Below, one piece after another: positions 51,620 to 61,311 of a DNA stretch of 64,000 nucleotides. The translations under genes were made by a program, and so were the position numbers. The stretch spans positions 81,801-145,800 of the forward strand of contig DPJA01000036.1 in the NCBI GenBank assembly GCA_003543235.1. The letters are read 5' to 3'. This DNA is from Lachnospiraceae bacterium. GTDB lineage: Bacteria > Bacillota > Clostridia > Lachnospirales > Anaerotignaceae. Each line of letters opens with the position of its first letter. The stretch's first letter is position 1. Below the pieces are notes generated by a model that was not told the origin of the DNA, did not search any database, and saw nothing but the letters and a program-made list of their open reading frames with translations.

Positions 51620-52055
51620 TGCTTTCACCTTCCATTTCCGCCTGTTGCTCTGCACGAGAAACGATTTTACATTTGATAGGCAGCTTGTGAACAGCAAGTC
51701 TTAAAGCTTCTCTTGCAATTTCTTCAGAAACGCCGCCGAGCTCAAACATTACTCTGCCTGGTTTAACAACTGCAACCCAGTACTCAGGTGAACCTTTACC
51801 GCTACCCATACGAGTTTCAGCTGGTTTTGATGTAACTGGTTTGTCTGGGAAAATTTTAATCCAAACTTTACCGCCACGCTTAATATATCTAGTCATAGCA
51901 ACACGGGCTGCTTCAATCTGATTTGATGTAATCCATGCTGGCTCTAAAGCCTGAATACCGTAATCGCCATAAGTTACTTTATTACCTCTGAGGGCTTTAC
52001 CTTTAAGTCTGCCTCTAAATTGTTTACGTCTTTTTACTCTTTTAGGCATTAACAT
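51609..52055 (-). CDS. rplP: 50S ribosomal protein L16
   Basis: A 148-residue L16 (MLMPKRVKRRKQFRGR) near the A-site tRNA and the peptidyl-transferase centre. Overlaps rpmC; rpsC ends one base before its start. Confidence 0.98.
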   Translation of the reverse strand: MLMPKRVKRRKQFRGRLKGKALRGNKVTYGDYGIQALEPAWITSNQIEAARVAMTRYIKRGGKVWIKIFPDKPVTSKPAETRMGSGKGSPEYWVAVVKPGRVMFELGGVSEEIAREALRLAVHKLPIKCKIVSRAEQQAEMEGESNEN

Positions 52056-52056
52056 G

Positions 52057-52716
52057 TTATTTAGCGCCTCCTTCCTTTTTTGCTGCTTTTACTGGAAGAA
52101 CCTCTCCTTTATAAATCCAAACCTTTACGCCAATTTTGCCGTAAGTTGTATCAGCTTCAGCAAAGCCATAATCAATGTTTGCACGTAATGTCTGAAGTGG
52201 AATAGTTCCTTCATGGTAGCTTTCTGTTCTTGCCATATCAGCACCACCTAAACGACCAGCAACTGCAGTTTTGATACCTTTAGCACCAAACTTCATTGTT
52301 CTGCCCATAGCCTGCTTCATAGCACGACGGAAAGTTACACGGTTCTCAAGCTGTAAAGCAATGTTTTCAGAAACTAATTGAGCATCAAGCTCAGGTCTTT
52401 TAATTTCTTCGATGTTAACATTTACTTTGTGGCTTGTCATTTTTTGAATCTCGTTTTTGAGTTCTTCAATGGCAGCACCATTTCTTCCGATTACAATACC
52501 TGGCTTTGCTGTATAAACAGAAACCTTTATTTTATCAGAAGTTCTTTCGATTAATATCTTAGAAACGCCTGAAGCGTATAACTTTTTCTTAACAAACTTT
52601 CTAATCTTAACATCTTCAACTAAGTAATCAGCAAAATCTTTTTCAGCGTACCATTTAGTATCCCAATCTTTGATAATGCCAACTCTTAAGCCATGTGGAT
52701 TTACTTTCTGTCCCAT
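52057..52716 (-). CDS. rpsC: 30S ribosomal protein S3
   Basis: A 219-residue S3 with a KH domain (GIVIGRNGAAIEELKNEIQK) at the mRNA entry pore. Standard length. Confidence 0.98.
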   Translation of the reverse strand: MGQKVNPHGLRVGIIKDWDTKWYAEKDFADYLVEDVKIRKFVKKKLYASGVSKILIERTSDKIKVSVYTAKPGIVIGRNGAAIEELKNEIQKMTSHKVNVNIEEIKRPELDAQLVSENIALQLENRVTFRRAMKQAMGRTMKFGAKGIKTAVAGRLGGADMARTESYHEGTIPLQTLRANIDYGFAEADTTYGKIGVKVWIYKGEVLPVKAAKKEGGAK

Positions 52717-52727
52717 TGTTAACCTCC

Positions 52728-53117
52728 TTATCTCTCATTGAGGATTATGGATATATGACATGATTTCTTCAGTATTCTATATGCTCTACCCTGTGCTCTT
52801 GGGCGAATTCTTTTCATTGTAGGACCCTGTCCTGCGATTACTTCTTCAACATATAATTTGCTGACATCCATTCCTAAATTGTTTTCTGCGTTTGCTACTG
52901 CTGATTTTAATACCTTGCCAATAATCTCAGCTGCTATTCTTGGATTGTAATTAAGCAATGCTGCTGCTGTTACAACATCCTTGCTCTTAATCTGGTCTAA
53001 AACTATTTTAGCCTTAGAAGCAGGGATTCCAACGTATTTTGCAGTTGCCTGTGGTCTTCTATCTTTTGTTTCAATATTTCTTTCCTTCTTTATTTGGCTT
53101 CTATGTCCTTTTGCCAT
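52728..53117 (-). CDS. rplV: 50S ribosomal protein L22
   Basis: A 129-residue L22 lining the exit tunnel (IPASKAKIVLDQIKSKDV). The ATG at 53117 gives the family-typical start AKGHRSQIKK; AAGGAGG is about eleven bases upstream. Confidence 0.96.
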   Translation of the reverse strand: MAKGHRSQIKKERNIETKDRRPQATAKYVGIPASKAKIVLDQIKSKDVVTAAALLNYNPRIAAEIIGKVLKSAVANAENNLGMDVSKLYVEEVIAGQGPTMKRIRPRAQGRAYRILKKSCHISIILNER

Positions 53118-53145
53118 GACAAGCAAACCTCCTTCCAAACTAAAA

Positions 53146-53430
53146 TTATCTTACCTTTGACTTTTTCTCTGCGTCCTTACCGTGTCCTCTATATGTTCTT
53201 GTTAAGGCAAACTCTCCAAGTTTATGACCAACCATGTCCTCTGTAACGTATACAGGAACATGTTTTCTTCCGTCATGAACTGCGATAGTGTGACCAATCA
53301 TATCAGGGAAAATTGTTGAACGACGAGACCATGTTTTAACAACTGTCTTTTCACCAGCTGCGTTCAAAGCATCAATCTTTTTTAAGAGATGCTCATCAGC
53401 GAACGGTCCCTTTTTGAGTGATCTGCTCAT
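53146..53430 (-). CDS. rpsS: 30S ribosomal protein S19
   Basis: A 94-residue S19 (SRSLKKGPFADEHLLKKIDA) in the 30S head. Standard length and order rplB-rpsS-rplV. Confidence 0.98.
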   Translation of the reverse strand: MSRSLKKGPFADEHLLKKIDALNAAGEKTVVKTWSRRSTIFPDMIGHTIAVHDGRKHVPVYVTEDMVGHKLGEFALTRTYRGHGKDAEKKSKVR

Positions 53431-53476
53431 GTTTTAATCCTCCTTTTATTTCTTAACGAATTAACAAGCTTCTCTA

Positions 53477-54304
53477 TTAATCTCTACCACGAACGATATA
53501 CTTGTTAGAAGCTTTGTGTTTCTTTCTGGTCTTGTAACCGAGTGCTGGCTTGCCCCAAGGTGTCATTGGAGATGGACGACCGATAGGTGCTCTACCTTCA
53601 CCACCACCGTGAGGATGGTCATTAGGATTCATAACAGAACCTCTTACAGTAGGTCTAATACCCATGTGACGTTTTCTTCCGGCTTTACCAATTTTAATAA
53701 GCTCATGGTCAATGTTGCCAACCTGGCCAATAGTTGCTCTACAGTCAATAGGAAGTAATCTCATTTCGCCTGAAGGAAGCTTAACTGTTGCGTGCTTGCC
53801 TTCTTTAGCCATAAGCTGAGCTACATTACCTGCTGAACGAACGAGCTGTCCGCCCTTGCCTGGTTTCATTTCGATGTTGTGAATACTTGCGCCTACAGGA
53901 ATAAATCTCATTGGGAGAGCATTACCTATACGAACCTCAGCCTCAGCACCGTTCATGATTGTGTCGCCTACAGTAAGACCAACAGGTGCTAAAACGTAGC
54001 TCTTTGTACCATCTGCATAGCAGATAAGAGCAATATTAGCTGTTCTGTTTGGATCATATTCAATTGCTGTAACCTTTGCAGGCACGTTGTCTTTATTTCT
54101 CTTAAAATCAATAATTCTGTACTTGATTTTACTTCCGCCACCTCTGTGACGAACTGTTAATTTACCCTGGTTATTTCTTCCTGAATTTTTCTTAATATGA
54201 ACAACTAAGGATTTTTCAGGAGTTGATTTTGTAATTTCCTCGAATGTAGACACGCTCATGTGTCTTCTGGAAGGTGTATAAGGCTTATATCTTTTAATGC
54301 CCAT
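53477..54304 (-). CDS. rplB: 50S ribosomal protein L2
   Basis: A 275-residue L2, essential for subunit joining and peptidyl transfer, with the conserved VRGSVMNPNDHPHGGGEGRA loop. The ATG at 54304 gives the family start GIKRYKPYTPSRR. Confidence 0.98.
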   Translation of the reverse strand: MGIKRYKPYTPSRRHMSVSTFEEITKSTPEKSLVVHIKKNSGRNNQGKLTVRHRGGGSKIKYRIIDFKRNKDNVPAKVTAIEYDPNRTANIALICYADGTKSYVLAPVGLTVGDTIMNGAEAEVRIGNALPMRFIPVGASIHNIEMKPGKGGQLVRSAGNVAQLMAKEGKHATVKLPSGEMRLLPIDCRATIGQVGNIDHELIKIGKAGRKRHMGIRPTVRGSVMNPNDHPHGGGEGRAPIGRPSPMTPWGKPALGYKTRKKHKASNKYIVRGRD

Positions 54305-54385
54305 CTTCTCCACTCCTTTCAATACTAACAATAATCTACACGTTTCCGTGCGTTTCTTTTCCAACTATAGTTTAAAGGGTTTTAA

Positions 54386-54685
54386 TTACATCCCCTGGAA
54401 GATTTCAATTTCTTTGCTTTCTGCTGTAAGCTTAACAATAGCTTTCTTTTTAGCAGCAGTTTTGCCCCAGATATTGCCTCTTCTTTTTGGTTTGCCGTCG
54501 TAATTCATTGTGTTAACGCAAGCAACTTTTGCTCCGTCAAACATTTTTTCAACAGCTTCTTTAATCTGAATTTTAGTAGCCTTTGGATGTACTAAGAAAG
54601 TATATTTCTTGTCTTCCAAAATAGCCATACTTGCTTCAGTAATAACAGGTTTCAGTATAACGTCATAATATTTTAAGTCTGCCAT
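54386..54685 (-). CDS. rplW: 50S ribosomal protein L23
   Basis: A 99-residue L23 at the tunnel exit, docking SRP and trigger factor (YYDVILKPVITEASMAIL). Start overlaps the rplD stop by one base. Confidence 0.98.
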   Translation of the reverse strand: MADLKYYDVILKPVITEASMAILEDKKYTFLVHPKATKIQIKEAVEKMFDGAKVACVNTMNYDGKPKRRGNIWGKTAAKKKAIVKLTAESKEIEIFQGM

Positions 54686-55305
54686 TATGCGTACACCTCC
54701 TCAATCTTTGCTACAGCCTCTTTAGTCATAACTAAAGTGTTGTACTTTAATAAATCATACACATTTATAGTGTTAACAGCTGCTGTCTTAACTTCTGGAA
54801 TATTTCTAGCTGAAAGCATTACGTTTTTATTGCTTCCGTCCATAACGATAAGAGCTTTACCTGCATTAATGTTTGCAAGTACTTTAACCATATCTTTTGT
54901 CTTAACTTCTGCTAATGAAAGCTCATCAAGAACAATAATTTTTTCTTCAGCGCATTTTGTTGAAAGAGCAGATTTAAGAGCAAGTCTTTTAAACTTTTTG
55001 TTAAGCTTGAAAGAGTAGTCTCTTGGCTTTGGTGCAAAAACAACACCACCACCTGTCCACTGTGGTGAACGAATAGAACCCTGTCTAGCACGACCAGTTC
55101 CTTTTTGTTTCCAAGGTTTTCTGCCGCCGCCTCTTACTTCAGCACGAGTTTTTGCACTCTGTGTGCCCTGTCTCTGGTTAGCGAGGTACTGAACAACTGC
55201 CATGTGCATTGCGTGTTCGCTTGCTTCTAAACCAAAAATATCTTCATTGAGGTCAATTGTTCCAACCTCAGCTCCGCTCATGTTATATACTTTAACGTTT
55301 GCCAT
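54685..55305 (-). CDS. rplD: 50S ribosomal protein L4
   Basis: A 206-residue L4, exit-tunnel protein (RGGGRKPWKQKGTGRARQGS). In E. coli L4 also represses the S10 operon; any such role here would act on the rpsJ leader. Confidence 0.98.
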   Translation of the reverse strand: MANVKVYNMSGAEVGTIDLNEDIFGLEASEHAMHMAVVQYLANQRQGTQSAKTRAEVRGGGRKPWKQKGTGRARQGSIRSPQWTGGGVVFAPKPRDYSFKLNKKFKRLALKSALSTKCAEEKIIVLDELSLAEVKTKDMVKVLANINAGKALIVMDGSNKNVMLSARNIPEVKTAAVNTINVYDLLKYNTLVMTKEAVAKIEEVYA

Positions 55306-55333
55306 GTGTAATTCCTCCTTTCGTAAAGTTTAA

Positions 55334-55963
55334 TTAAGCCTTTACGCTATCCTTTATTACTAACACTGAACCCTTTGGTCCTGGAACTGCGCCTTTAACC
55401 AAAACAAGATTCTTTTCTGCATCAACACTTACAACTGTAAGATTCTGAATTGTTATCTTAACAGCACCCATGTGTCCTGGCATTCTTTTACCTTTTTTAA
55501 CTCTACCAGGTGTTGTACCTGATGACAAAGAACCAACTGCTCTGTGATACTTAGAACCATGGGCCATAGGACCTCTATGCTGACCGTGTCTCTTAATAGT
55601 ACCCTGGAATCCTTTACCTTTTGATGTACCACTTGCATCGATTTTGTCGCCAGCTTCAAAAATGTCTGCTTTAATTTCAGCACCAATTTCATAGCTGTCT
55701 GAGTTTTCAAACTTAAACTCTTTAATAAATTTTTTAGCTGTTACGCCTGCTTTTGCAAAGTGACCTGCTTCTGGTTTATTAACAAGTTTAGCTCTTTTGT
55801 CGGTAAATCCAACCTGAACTGCTGAATAACCATCATTTTCTACTGTTTTCTTCTGAATAACTACACAAGGGCCAGCTTCAAGAACTGTTACAGGAACAAG
55901 GTTACCTGCTTCGCTGAATACCTGAGTCATTCCAATTTTCTTAGCTATAATAGCTTTTTTCAT
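55334..55963 (-). CDS. rplC: 50S ribosomal protein L3
   Basis: A 209-residue L3 (KKAIIAKKIGMTQVFSEAGN, and KGKGFQGTIKRHGQHRGPMA). The ATG at 55963 is eight bases after AGGAGG; a GTG at 55972 overlaps the site. Confidence 0.98.
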   Translation of the reverse strand: MKKAIIAKKIGMTQVFSEAGNLVPVTVLEAGPCVVIQKKTVENDGYSAVQVGFTDKRAKLVNKPEAGHFAKAGVTAKKFIKEFKFENSDSYEIGAEIKADIFEAGDKIDASGTSKGKGFQGTIKRHGQHRGPMAHGSKYHRAVGSLSSGTTPGRVKKGKRMPGHMGAVKITIQNLTVVSVDAEKNLVLVKGAVPGPKGSVLVIKDSVKA

Positions 55964-56088
55964 TTTCCGCACCTCCTAAGTTTCTACAGCGGATTGCCTT
56001 TTTTAGACTTTAATCATCATAAAGGTAATCATACTAGTTTAATATAAGTTGCGTATACGTTTCCCTTATATAAACCAATTTGGGTTAA

Positions 56089-56400
56089 TTACATAATTTT
56101 TAATGTGATATCTACGCCTGCTGGTAAATCAAGTCTGCTAATAGCATCAACAGTCTTTGGTGTAGGCATTAAAATATCAATTAGTCTTTTGTGAGTTCTC
56201 ATTTCGAACTGTTCTCTAGAATCTTTGTACTTGTGAACAGCTCTAAGAATAGTAACTACTTCCTTCTTAGTAGGAAGTGGAATAGGTCCACTAATCTGAG
56301 CTCCTGTTTTCTTCGCAGTTTCAATAAGCTGCGCAGCTGACTGATCAATTAATTTGTGATCATAAGCTTTAAGACTAATTCTGATTTTCTGATTTGCCAT
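56089..56400 (-). CDS. rpsJ: 30S ribosomal protein S10 (transcription factor NusE)
   Basis: A 103-residue S10 (NQKIRISLKAYDHKLIDQSA), also the NusB partner in antitermination. The ATG at 56400 follows AGGAGGGG. First gene of the S10-spc-alpha transcription unit, with a 230-base structured leader. Confidence 0.98.
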   Translation of the reverse strand: MANQKIRISLKAYDHKLIDQSAAQLIETAKKTGAQISGPIPLPTKKEVVTILRAVHKYKDSREQFEMRTHKRLIDILMPTPKTVDAISRLDLPAGVDITLKIM

Positions 56401-56632
56401 AAAAAAAGTCCCCTCCTTTTCGTACTTTTGTTTCAGCACGACAAGTGGTGACTGCACACTTATCCGGGTGTATCCGTAATAATACGAACACACAGAATTA
56501 AACAAAGTTAATTCTATTCCCAATATTCAGTACAGTGACCTTGCCGCCCGGTTTCATGAACTGGACATCGCTCCGTGGAACACCCGCACAAGTTCTGCGG
56601 CAACCTCCACTTCATCGCTCTATGTCACAACA
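56401..56632 (-). promoter_or_regulatory. Structured rpsJ (S10 operon) leader with competing helices
   Basis: The GC-rich 5' half has a hairpin A (GTGGA/TCCAC, 56575-56579 with 56606-56610, enclosing CCGCA/TGCGG). A perfect 7-bp helix B (56541-56547 with 56597-56603) cannot coexist with the inner stem of A. An outer GTGAC/GTCAC pair (56535-56539 with 56624-56628) could close the domain. CATCGCTC is repeated at 56566 and 56613. The layout fits an autoregulatory ribosomal leader; I do not recognise a named family. Confidence 0.5.
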
Positions 56633-56638
56633 ATAAAG

Positions 56639-56667
56639 ATTATACATCACAAAAAACAATTTGGCAA
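56639..56667 (-). promoter_or_regulatory. Sigma-A promoter of the S10-spc-alpha superoperon
   Basis: TTGCCA, 17 bases, TATAAT on the minus strand; start predicted near 56632. Confidence 0.75.
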
Positions 56668-56904
56668 GTTTTTTTTAATAAAAATTGTGTTTTTTTTATA
56701 AATTTTTTCACCAAATTTTATTAGCTTAAAAACAAATTTTTATGCACTTTTACCATGCCAACAATTATTTCTAAATTTCATATAAAATGTATAAGAAATT
56801 AATTCCGCATAATTTTGTCTAGTTTATCATTAAAATATATTATTTGCAACTATTTTATTTCTCAACATACAATAGAAGCTATAATTACGTTGTTTCCAAC
56901 CTAC
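56668..56904. other. AT-rich spacer between deoC and the S10 promoter
   Basis: Very AT-rich. I see only a GTTG-GAAA-CAAC mini-hairpin just after deoC, with no U tract, and no second convincing promoter or gene. Confidence 0.5.
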
Positions 56905-57597
56905 CTAAATTGAATTTCTATTCTGAAACTCTAATTTTTTACTTTCAGCCAAAATTTCGATTCCCACACTTGCACCAATTCTATCTGCACCTGCTTTTAT
57001 CATTTCAGCTGCAGTTGCATAATCTCGTATACCTCCCGCAGCCTTTACACTCATTTTCTCCCCAACAACTTTTTTCATAAGTGTAACATCACTTATAGTT
57101 GCACCACCTGAACTAAACCCTGTAGAAGTTTTTACGAAACTGGCTCCTGCATTCATTGCAGCTTTGCATGAAAGGATTTTTTCTTCATCATTTAGTAAGC
57201 AGCATTCAATTATTACTTTAACAATAGCTTTGCCATTAACTGCATCAACAACAGTTCTAATATCTTGGGTAACATATTCCATATCATTTGCTTTAACTGC
57301 ACCAATATTTATAACCATATCAACTTCATTTGCACCATCTTCAACGGCTTTTTTTGCTTCAAAAGACTTTACGTCACTGTGACTAGCCCCAAGGGGAAAA
57401 CCAATTACAGTGCAAACATCGCTGTCACATCCAACTAATTCCTTTGCCGCTAACCTTACATAACACGGATTAATACAAACTGTTCTAAAACCATATTTTT
57501 TTGCCTCAGCACAAAGCTTCTTTATATCACTAGCTGTTGCTTCTGGCTTAAGCATTGTATGATCAACGAACTTTTCTATATTTAATATTTTATCCAA
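56905..57597 (-). CDS. deoC: Deoxyribose-phosphate aldolase
   Basis: A 230-residue class I aldolase splitting 2-deoxyribose-5-phosphate to glyceraldehyde-3-phosphate and acetaldehyde in deoxynucleoside catabolism. The Schiff-base lysine is K156 (FVKTSTGFS), with Asp93 and Lys185 (SVKAAGGIRD) completing the active site. TTG start after GAAGGGAAG. A metabolic gene with its own promoter, placed between tuf and rpsJ. The nucleoside importer at the window start may supply its pathway, but they are far apart. Confidence 0.95.
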   Translation of the reverse strand: MDKILNIEKFVDHTMLKPEATASDIKKLCAEAKKYGFRTVCINPCYVRLAAKELVGCDSDVCTVIGFPLGASHSDVKSFEAKKAVEDGANEVDMVINIGAVKANDMEYVTQDIRTVVDAVNGKAIVKVIIECCLLNDEEKILSCKAAMNAGASFVKTSTGFSSGGATISDVTLMKKVVGEKMSVKAAGGIRDYATAAEMIKAGADRIGASVGIEILAESKKLEFQNRNSI

Positions 57598-57632
57598 GAG
57601 TCTCTTCCCTTCATATACAGTATTTATTTTTA

Positions 57633-57660
57633 ATTATATCCTTTTAACCTGTATTTTCAA
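57633..57660 (-). promoter_or_regulatory. Sigma-A promoter of deoC
   Basis: TTGAAA (5 of 6), 16 bases, TATAAT on the minus strand; leader of about 30 bases. Confidence 0.6.
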
Positions 57661-57682
57661 CATAAATATTTTATTATCCAAA

Positions 57683-57717
57683 TAAAAAAGCTCACAGACT
57701 ATTAAAAGTCTGCGAGC
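57683..57717 (-). terminator. Terminator of tuf
   Basis: GCTC-CAGACT pairs with AGTCTG-GAGC (57690-57700 with 57707-57717, one mismatch), followed on the minus strand by T6. Confidence 0.9.
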
Positions 57718-57730
57718 AATAAAGTTTCTC

Positions 57731-58924
57731 TTATGCGAAAATTTCGATAACAGAACCAGCACCAACTGTTCTACCACCCTCACGGATAGCAAATCTAAGG
57801 CCAGGAGCCATAGCAACAGAAGTAATAAGTTCAATTTTCATTTCTACATTATCGCCAGGCATACACATTTCTGTGCCTTCTGGAAGAGTAATAACGCCAG
57901 TAACGTCAGTTGTTCTGAAATAGAACTGTGGACGATAGTTGTTGAAGAAAGGTGTATGACGTCCGCCTTCTTCTTTGCTTAATACATAAACCTGAGCTTC
58001 AAATTTTGTATGAGGTGTGATTGAACCTGGTTTAGCAAGTACCTGACCTCTTTCAATGTCAGTTCTCTGAACACCACGAAGAAGAACACCAATGTTGTCA
58101 CCAGCCTGAGCCTGATCAAGAAGTTTTCTAAACATTTCAACACCGGTTACAACTACTTTACGGCTTTCTTCAGCAAGACCAACGATTTCAACTTCGTCCT
58201 GAACTTTAACTACACCGCTTTCAACTCTACCTGTAGCAACAGTACCACGACCTGTAATTGAGAAAACGTCCTCAATTGGCATAAGGAAAGCTTTGTCGAT
58301 GTCACGTTCTGGAGTTGGGATATATTCATCAATGATTTCAAAGAATTCAACAATCTTGTCACCCCAAGGACCCATTGGATCCTGAAGAGCCTGGAATGCA
58401 GAACCTCTCATAATAGGAATATCATCACCAGGGAATTCATACTCGCTAAGGAGTTCTCTGATTTCCATTTCAACTAAGTCAAGAAGTTCTTCATCATCAA
58501 CCATATCACATTTGTTCATGAATACTGTGATGTAAGGAACACCTACCTGACGGCTAAGAAGAATATGCTCTCTAGTCTGAGCCATAGGACCATCTGTTGC
58601 AGCAACAACAAGGATAGCACCGTCCATCTGAGCAGCACCAGTAATCATGTTTTTAACGTAGTCAGCATGTCCAGGACAGTCAACGTGAGCATAATGTCTG
58701 TTAGGTGTTTCATACTCAACGTGAGCAGTAGAGATAGTAATACCTCTTTCTCTTTCTTCTGGAGCTTTGTCGATGTTATCGAAAGCTACAGCTTCACCTA
58801 AGTGATATCTTTCGAATAATGTTTTTGTAATAGCAGCTGTTAATGTTGTTTTGCCATGGTCAACGTGACCGATTGTACCAATGTTAACATGTGGTTTTGT
58901 TCTTTCAAATTTTGCCTTTGCCAT
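57731..58924 (-). CDS. tuf: Elongation factor Tu
   Basis: A 397-residue GTPase delivering aminoacyl-tRNA. G motifs: GHVDHGKTT, DCPGHADY and NKCD; the C-terminal domains are complete. Follows fusA with a separate promoter in the gap. Only copy in this window. Confidence 0.99.
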   Translation of the reverse strand: MAKAKFERTKPHVNIGTIGHVDHGKTTLTAAITKTLFERYHLGEAVAFDNIDKAPEERERGITISTAHVEYETPNRHYAHVDCPGHADYVKNMITGAAQMDGAILVVAATDGPMAQTREHILLSRQVGVPYITVFMNKCDMVDDEELLDLVEMEIRELLSEYEFPGDDIPIMRGSAFQALQDPMGPWGDKIVEFFEIIDEYIPTPERDIDKAFLMPIEDVFSITGRGTVATGRVESGVVKVQDEVEIVGLAEESRKVVVTGVEMFRKLLDQAQAGDNIGVLLRGVQRTDIERGQVLAKPGSITPHTKFEAQVYVLSKEEGGRHTPFFNNYRPQFYFRTTDVTGVITLPEGTEMCMPGDNVEMKIELITSVAMAPGLRFAIREGGRTVGAGSVIEIFA

Positions 58925-59008
58925 TTTGTAAATCCTCCTTTAAATTTATATGCGATTCTTTTTCTGCATTTGTAGTTGCCGATACAACGACAATATATTT
59001 CAAACTTA

Positions 59009-59037
59009 ATTATATTAAAAAACCGTCCTCTTTGCAA
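59009..59037 (-). promoter_or_regulatory. Promoter between fusA and tuf
   Basis: TTGCAA (4 of 6), 17 bases and a perfect TATAAT on the minus strand would allow extra tuf transcription, since EF-Tu is needed in excess over EF-G. Confidence 0.5.
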
Positions 59038-59118
59038 TAGTTTTGTTAAAAACTATCAGTAAATTTATTATTAAATTCATTCAAAGTATAAGCTTTTAAT
59101 TGAAAAGTTTTGGTTAAA

Positions 59119-61206
59119 TTAATCAACTTTTCTGCCCGCAAGAACTTTTTCTTGAATGCTCTTAGGACATGGTTCATAATGGTCTACTTCCATAGCATAA
59201 TTGCCACGACCCTGTGTTCTTGAACGAAGATCTGTTGAATAACCAAACATCTCTGAAAGTGGAACGTAAGAATGAATAATCTTAGCACCATTTCTGTCAT
59301 CCATACCTTCAATACGTCCACGGCGTGAGTTAATGTCACCAATAACGTCTCCCATGTATTGCTCAGGTACAGTAACTGTTACTTTCATGATTGGCTCAAG
59401 AAGAACTGCATCACCTTTTCTCATAGCTTCTTTAAAAGCCATGGAACCAGCAATCTGATAAGCCATTTCAGATGAATCGACATCATGGTAGCTACCATCG
59501 TAAACTTCTGCTCTAACACCAAGTACAGGATAACCACCAAGAATACCGCTGTTCATAGCTTCCTTGATACCTTTATCAATAGCAGGAATGTATTCTCTAG
59601 GAATTGCACCACCTACAACGCTATTAACAAATTCATAGTTATTCTCAGCATCTGTGCCCATTGGGAAGAATTTAACCTTACAGTGACCATACTGACCACG
59701 ACCACCTGACTGACGTACAAACTTACCTTCAACGTCAACAGCTTTGCGGAAAGTTTCTCTGTAAGCAACCTGAGGCTCACCAACATTAGCCTCAACCTTA
59801 AATTCTCTTAATAAACGGTCAACAATAATTTCGAGGTGGAGTTCACCCATGCCTGAAATAATTGTATCTCCAGTTTCTTGGTCTGTATGTGTTCTAAAAG
59901 TTGGGTCTTCTTCTGCAAGTTTAGAAAGTGCAATGCCCATTTTGTCTCTACCAGCCTTTGTTTTAGGCTCAATAGCAACTGAGATAACGGGTTCTGGGAA
60001 CACCATTGACTCTAGAATAACTTCATGGTCTTCATCACAAATTGTATCACCAGTTGTTGTAAGCTTGAACCCTACAGCAGCGGCGATGTCACCTGCGTAT
60101 ACTTTTTCAATTTCTTCTCTGTGGTTAGCGTGCATCTGAAGAATACGTCCAAAACGCTCTTTTTTACCCTTTACAGAGTTATAAACGTATGAACCTGCTT
60201 CACATGTACCAGAATAAACACGGAAAAATGCAAGTTTACCAACAAATGGGTCATTCATAATTTTGAATGCAAGTGCTGCGAAAGGTTCATCATCTGAAGC
60301 ATGTCTAGCAACCTCGTCACCTGTGTGTGGGTCTACACCCTTAATTGATTCAATGTCAGTAGGAGCTGGCATATAATCAATAACACCGTCAAGAAGCTTC
60401 TGAACACCTTTGTTTTTGTAAGCTGAACCACAAAATACAGGAACAAGTTGACAAGCAATACAAGCTTTTCTCAATGCTGCTTTTAACTCAGGGACTGTAA
60501 TCTCTTCACCTTCAAAGAATTTTTCCATAAGAACATCGTCTGTTTCAGCAATAGTCTCAACCATTGCATCATGGTATTCCTGTGCTTTATCAAGCATATC
60601 AGCTGGAATTTCGTGGATAGAAACATCTTTACCAAGATCATCATCATAGATAAATGCTTTCATTTCCATAATATCAACTACACCTGTGAAAAATGCTTCA
60701 GCTCCAATAGGAAGCTCCATAGGTACAGGAACACAGCCTAATCTATCTTTCATCATTTCAACTGCGTTGTAGAAATCCGCACCCATAATGTCCATCTTGT
60801 TTACGAAAGCCATTCTAGGAACATTGTAGTTGTCTGCCTGACGCCAAACGGTTTCACTCTGAGGCTCAACGCCACCCTTTGCACAGAAAACGCAAACTGC
60901 GCCGTCAAGTACACGAAGTGAACGTTCAACTTCAACTGTAAAGTCAACGTGACCTGGTGTATCAATAATATTTATTCTGTTACCTTCCCACTGAGCTGTT
61001 GTAGCAGCAGAAGTAATAGTAATACCTCTCTCCTGCTCCTGCTCCATCCAGTCCATAGTTGCTGTACCTTCATGGGTATCACCAATCTTGTAATTACGGC
61101 CTGTATAGTAAAGGATACGCTCTGTGAGGGTAGTTTTACCGGCATCAATATGAGCCATGATACCAATATTTCTGGTTTTTTCAAGTGGAAATGCTCTGTT
61201 AGCCAA
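59119..61206 (-). CDS. fusA: Elongation factor G
   Basis: A 695-residue translocase GTPase with GHI-type G1 AHIDAGKTT, DTPGHVDF and NKMD, and domains II-V intact. TTG start with GGAGGAG upstream. Third gene of the str operon. Confidence 0.98.
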   Translation of the reverse strand: MANRAFPLEKTRNIGIMAHIDAGKTTLTERILYYTGRNYKIGDTHEGTATMDWMEQEQERGITITSAATTAQWEGNRINIIDTPGHVDFTVEVERSLRVLDGAVCVFCAKGGVEPQSETVWRQADNYNVPRMAFVNKMDIMGADFYNAVEMMKDRLGCVPVPMELPIGAEAFFTGVVDIMEMKAFIYDDDLGKDVSIHEIPADMLDKAQEYHDAMVETIAETDDVLMEKFFEGEEITVPELKAALRKACIACQLVPVFCGSAYKNKGVQKLLDGVIDYMPAPTDIESIKGVDPHTGDEVARHASDDEPFAALAFKIMNDPFVGKLAFFRVYSGTCEAGSYVYNSVKGKKERFGRILQMHANHREEIEKVYAGDIAAAVGFKLTTTGDTICDEDHEVILESMVFPEPVISVAIEPKTKAGRDKMGIALSKLAEEDPTFRTHTDQETGDTIISGMGELHLEIIVDRLLREFKVEANVGEPQVAYRETFRKAVDVEGKFVRQSGGRGQYGHCKVKFFPMGTDAENNYEFVNSVVGGAIPREYIPAIDKGIKEAMNSGILGGYPVLGVRAEVYDGSYHDVDSSEMAYQIAGSMAFKEAMRKGDAVLLEPIMKVTVTVPEQYMGDVIGDINSRRGRIEGMDDRNGAKIIHSYVPLSEMFGYSTDLRSRTQGRGNYAMEVDHYEPCPKSIQEKVLAGRKVD

Positions 61207-61311
61207 AAATTACTCCTCCTTATTTCTGCGTTCACAAAAAAATTTGTAAACTTTCTATAAAACATTGCCTGCCCCCTAAGAAACCTTAAAGGGCAAACAA
61301 AACTTAAAATC

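Noticed and set aside
58925..59118. Terminator between fusA and tuf
   Set aside because: The ATAGTTTT/AAAACTAT and AAAAGTT/AACTTTT pairings are AT-only and lack a U tract in the right place; read-through is likely.
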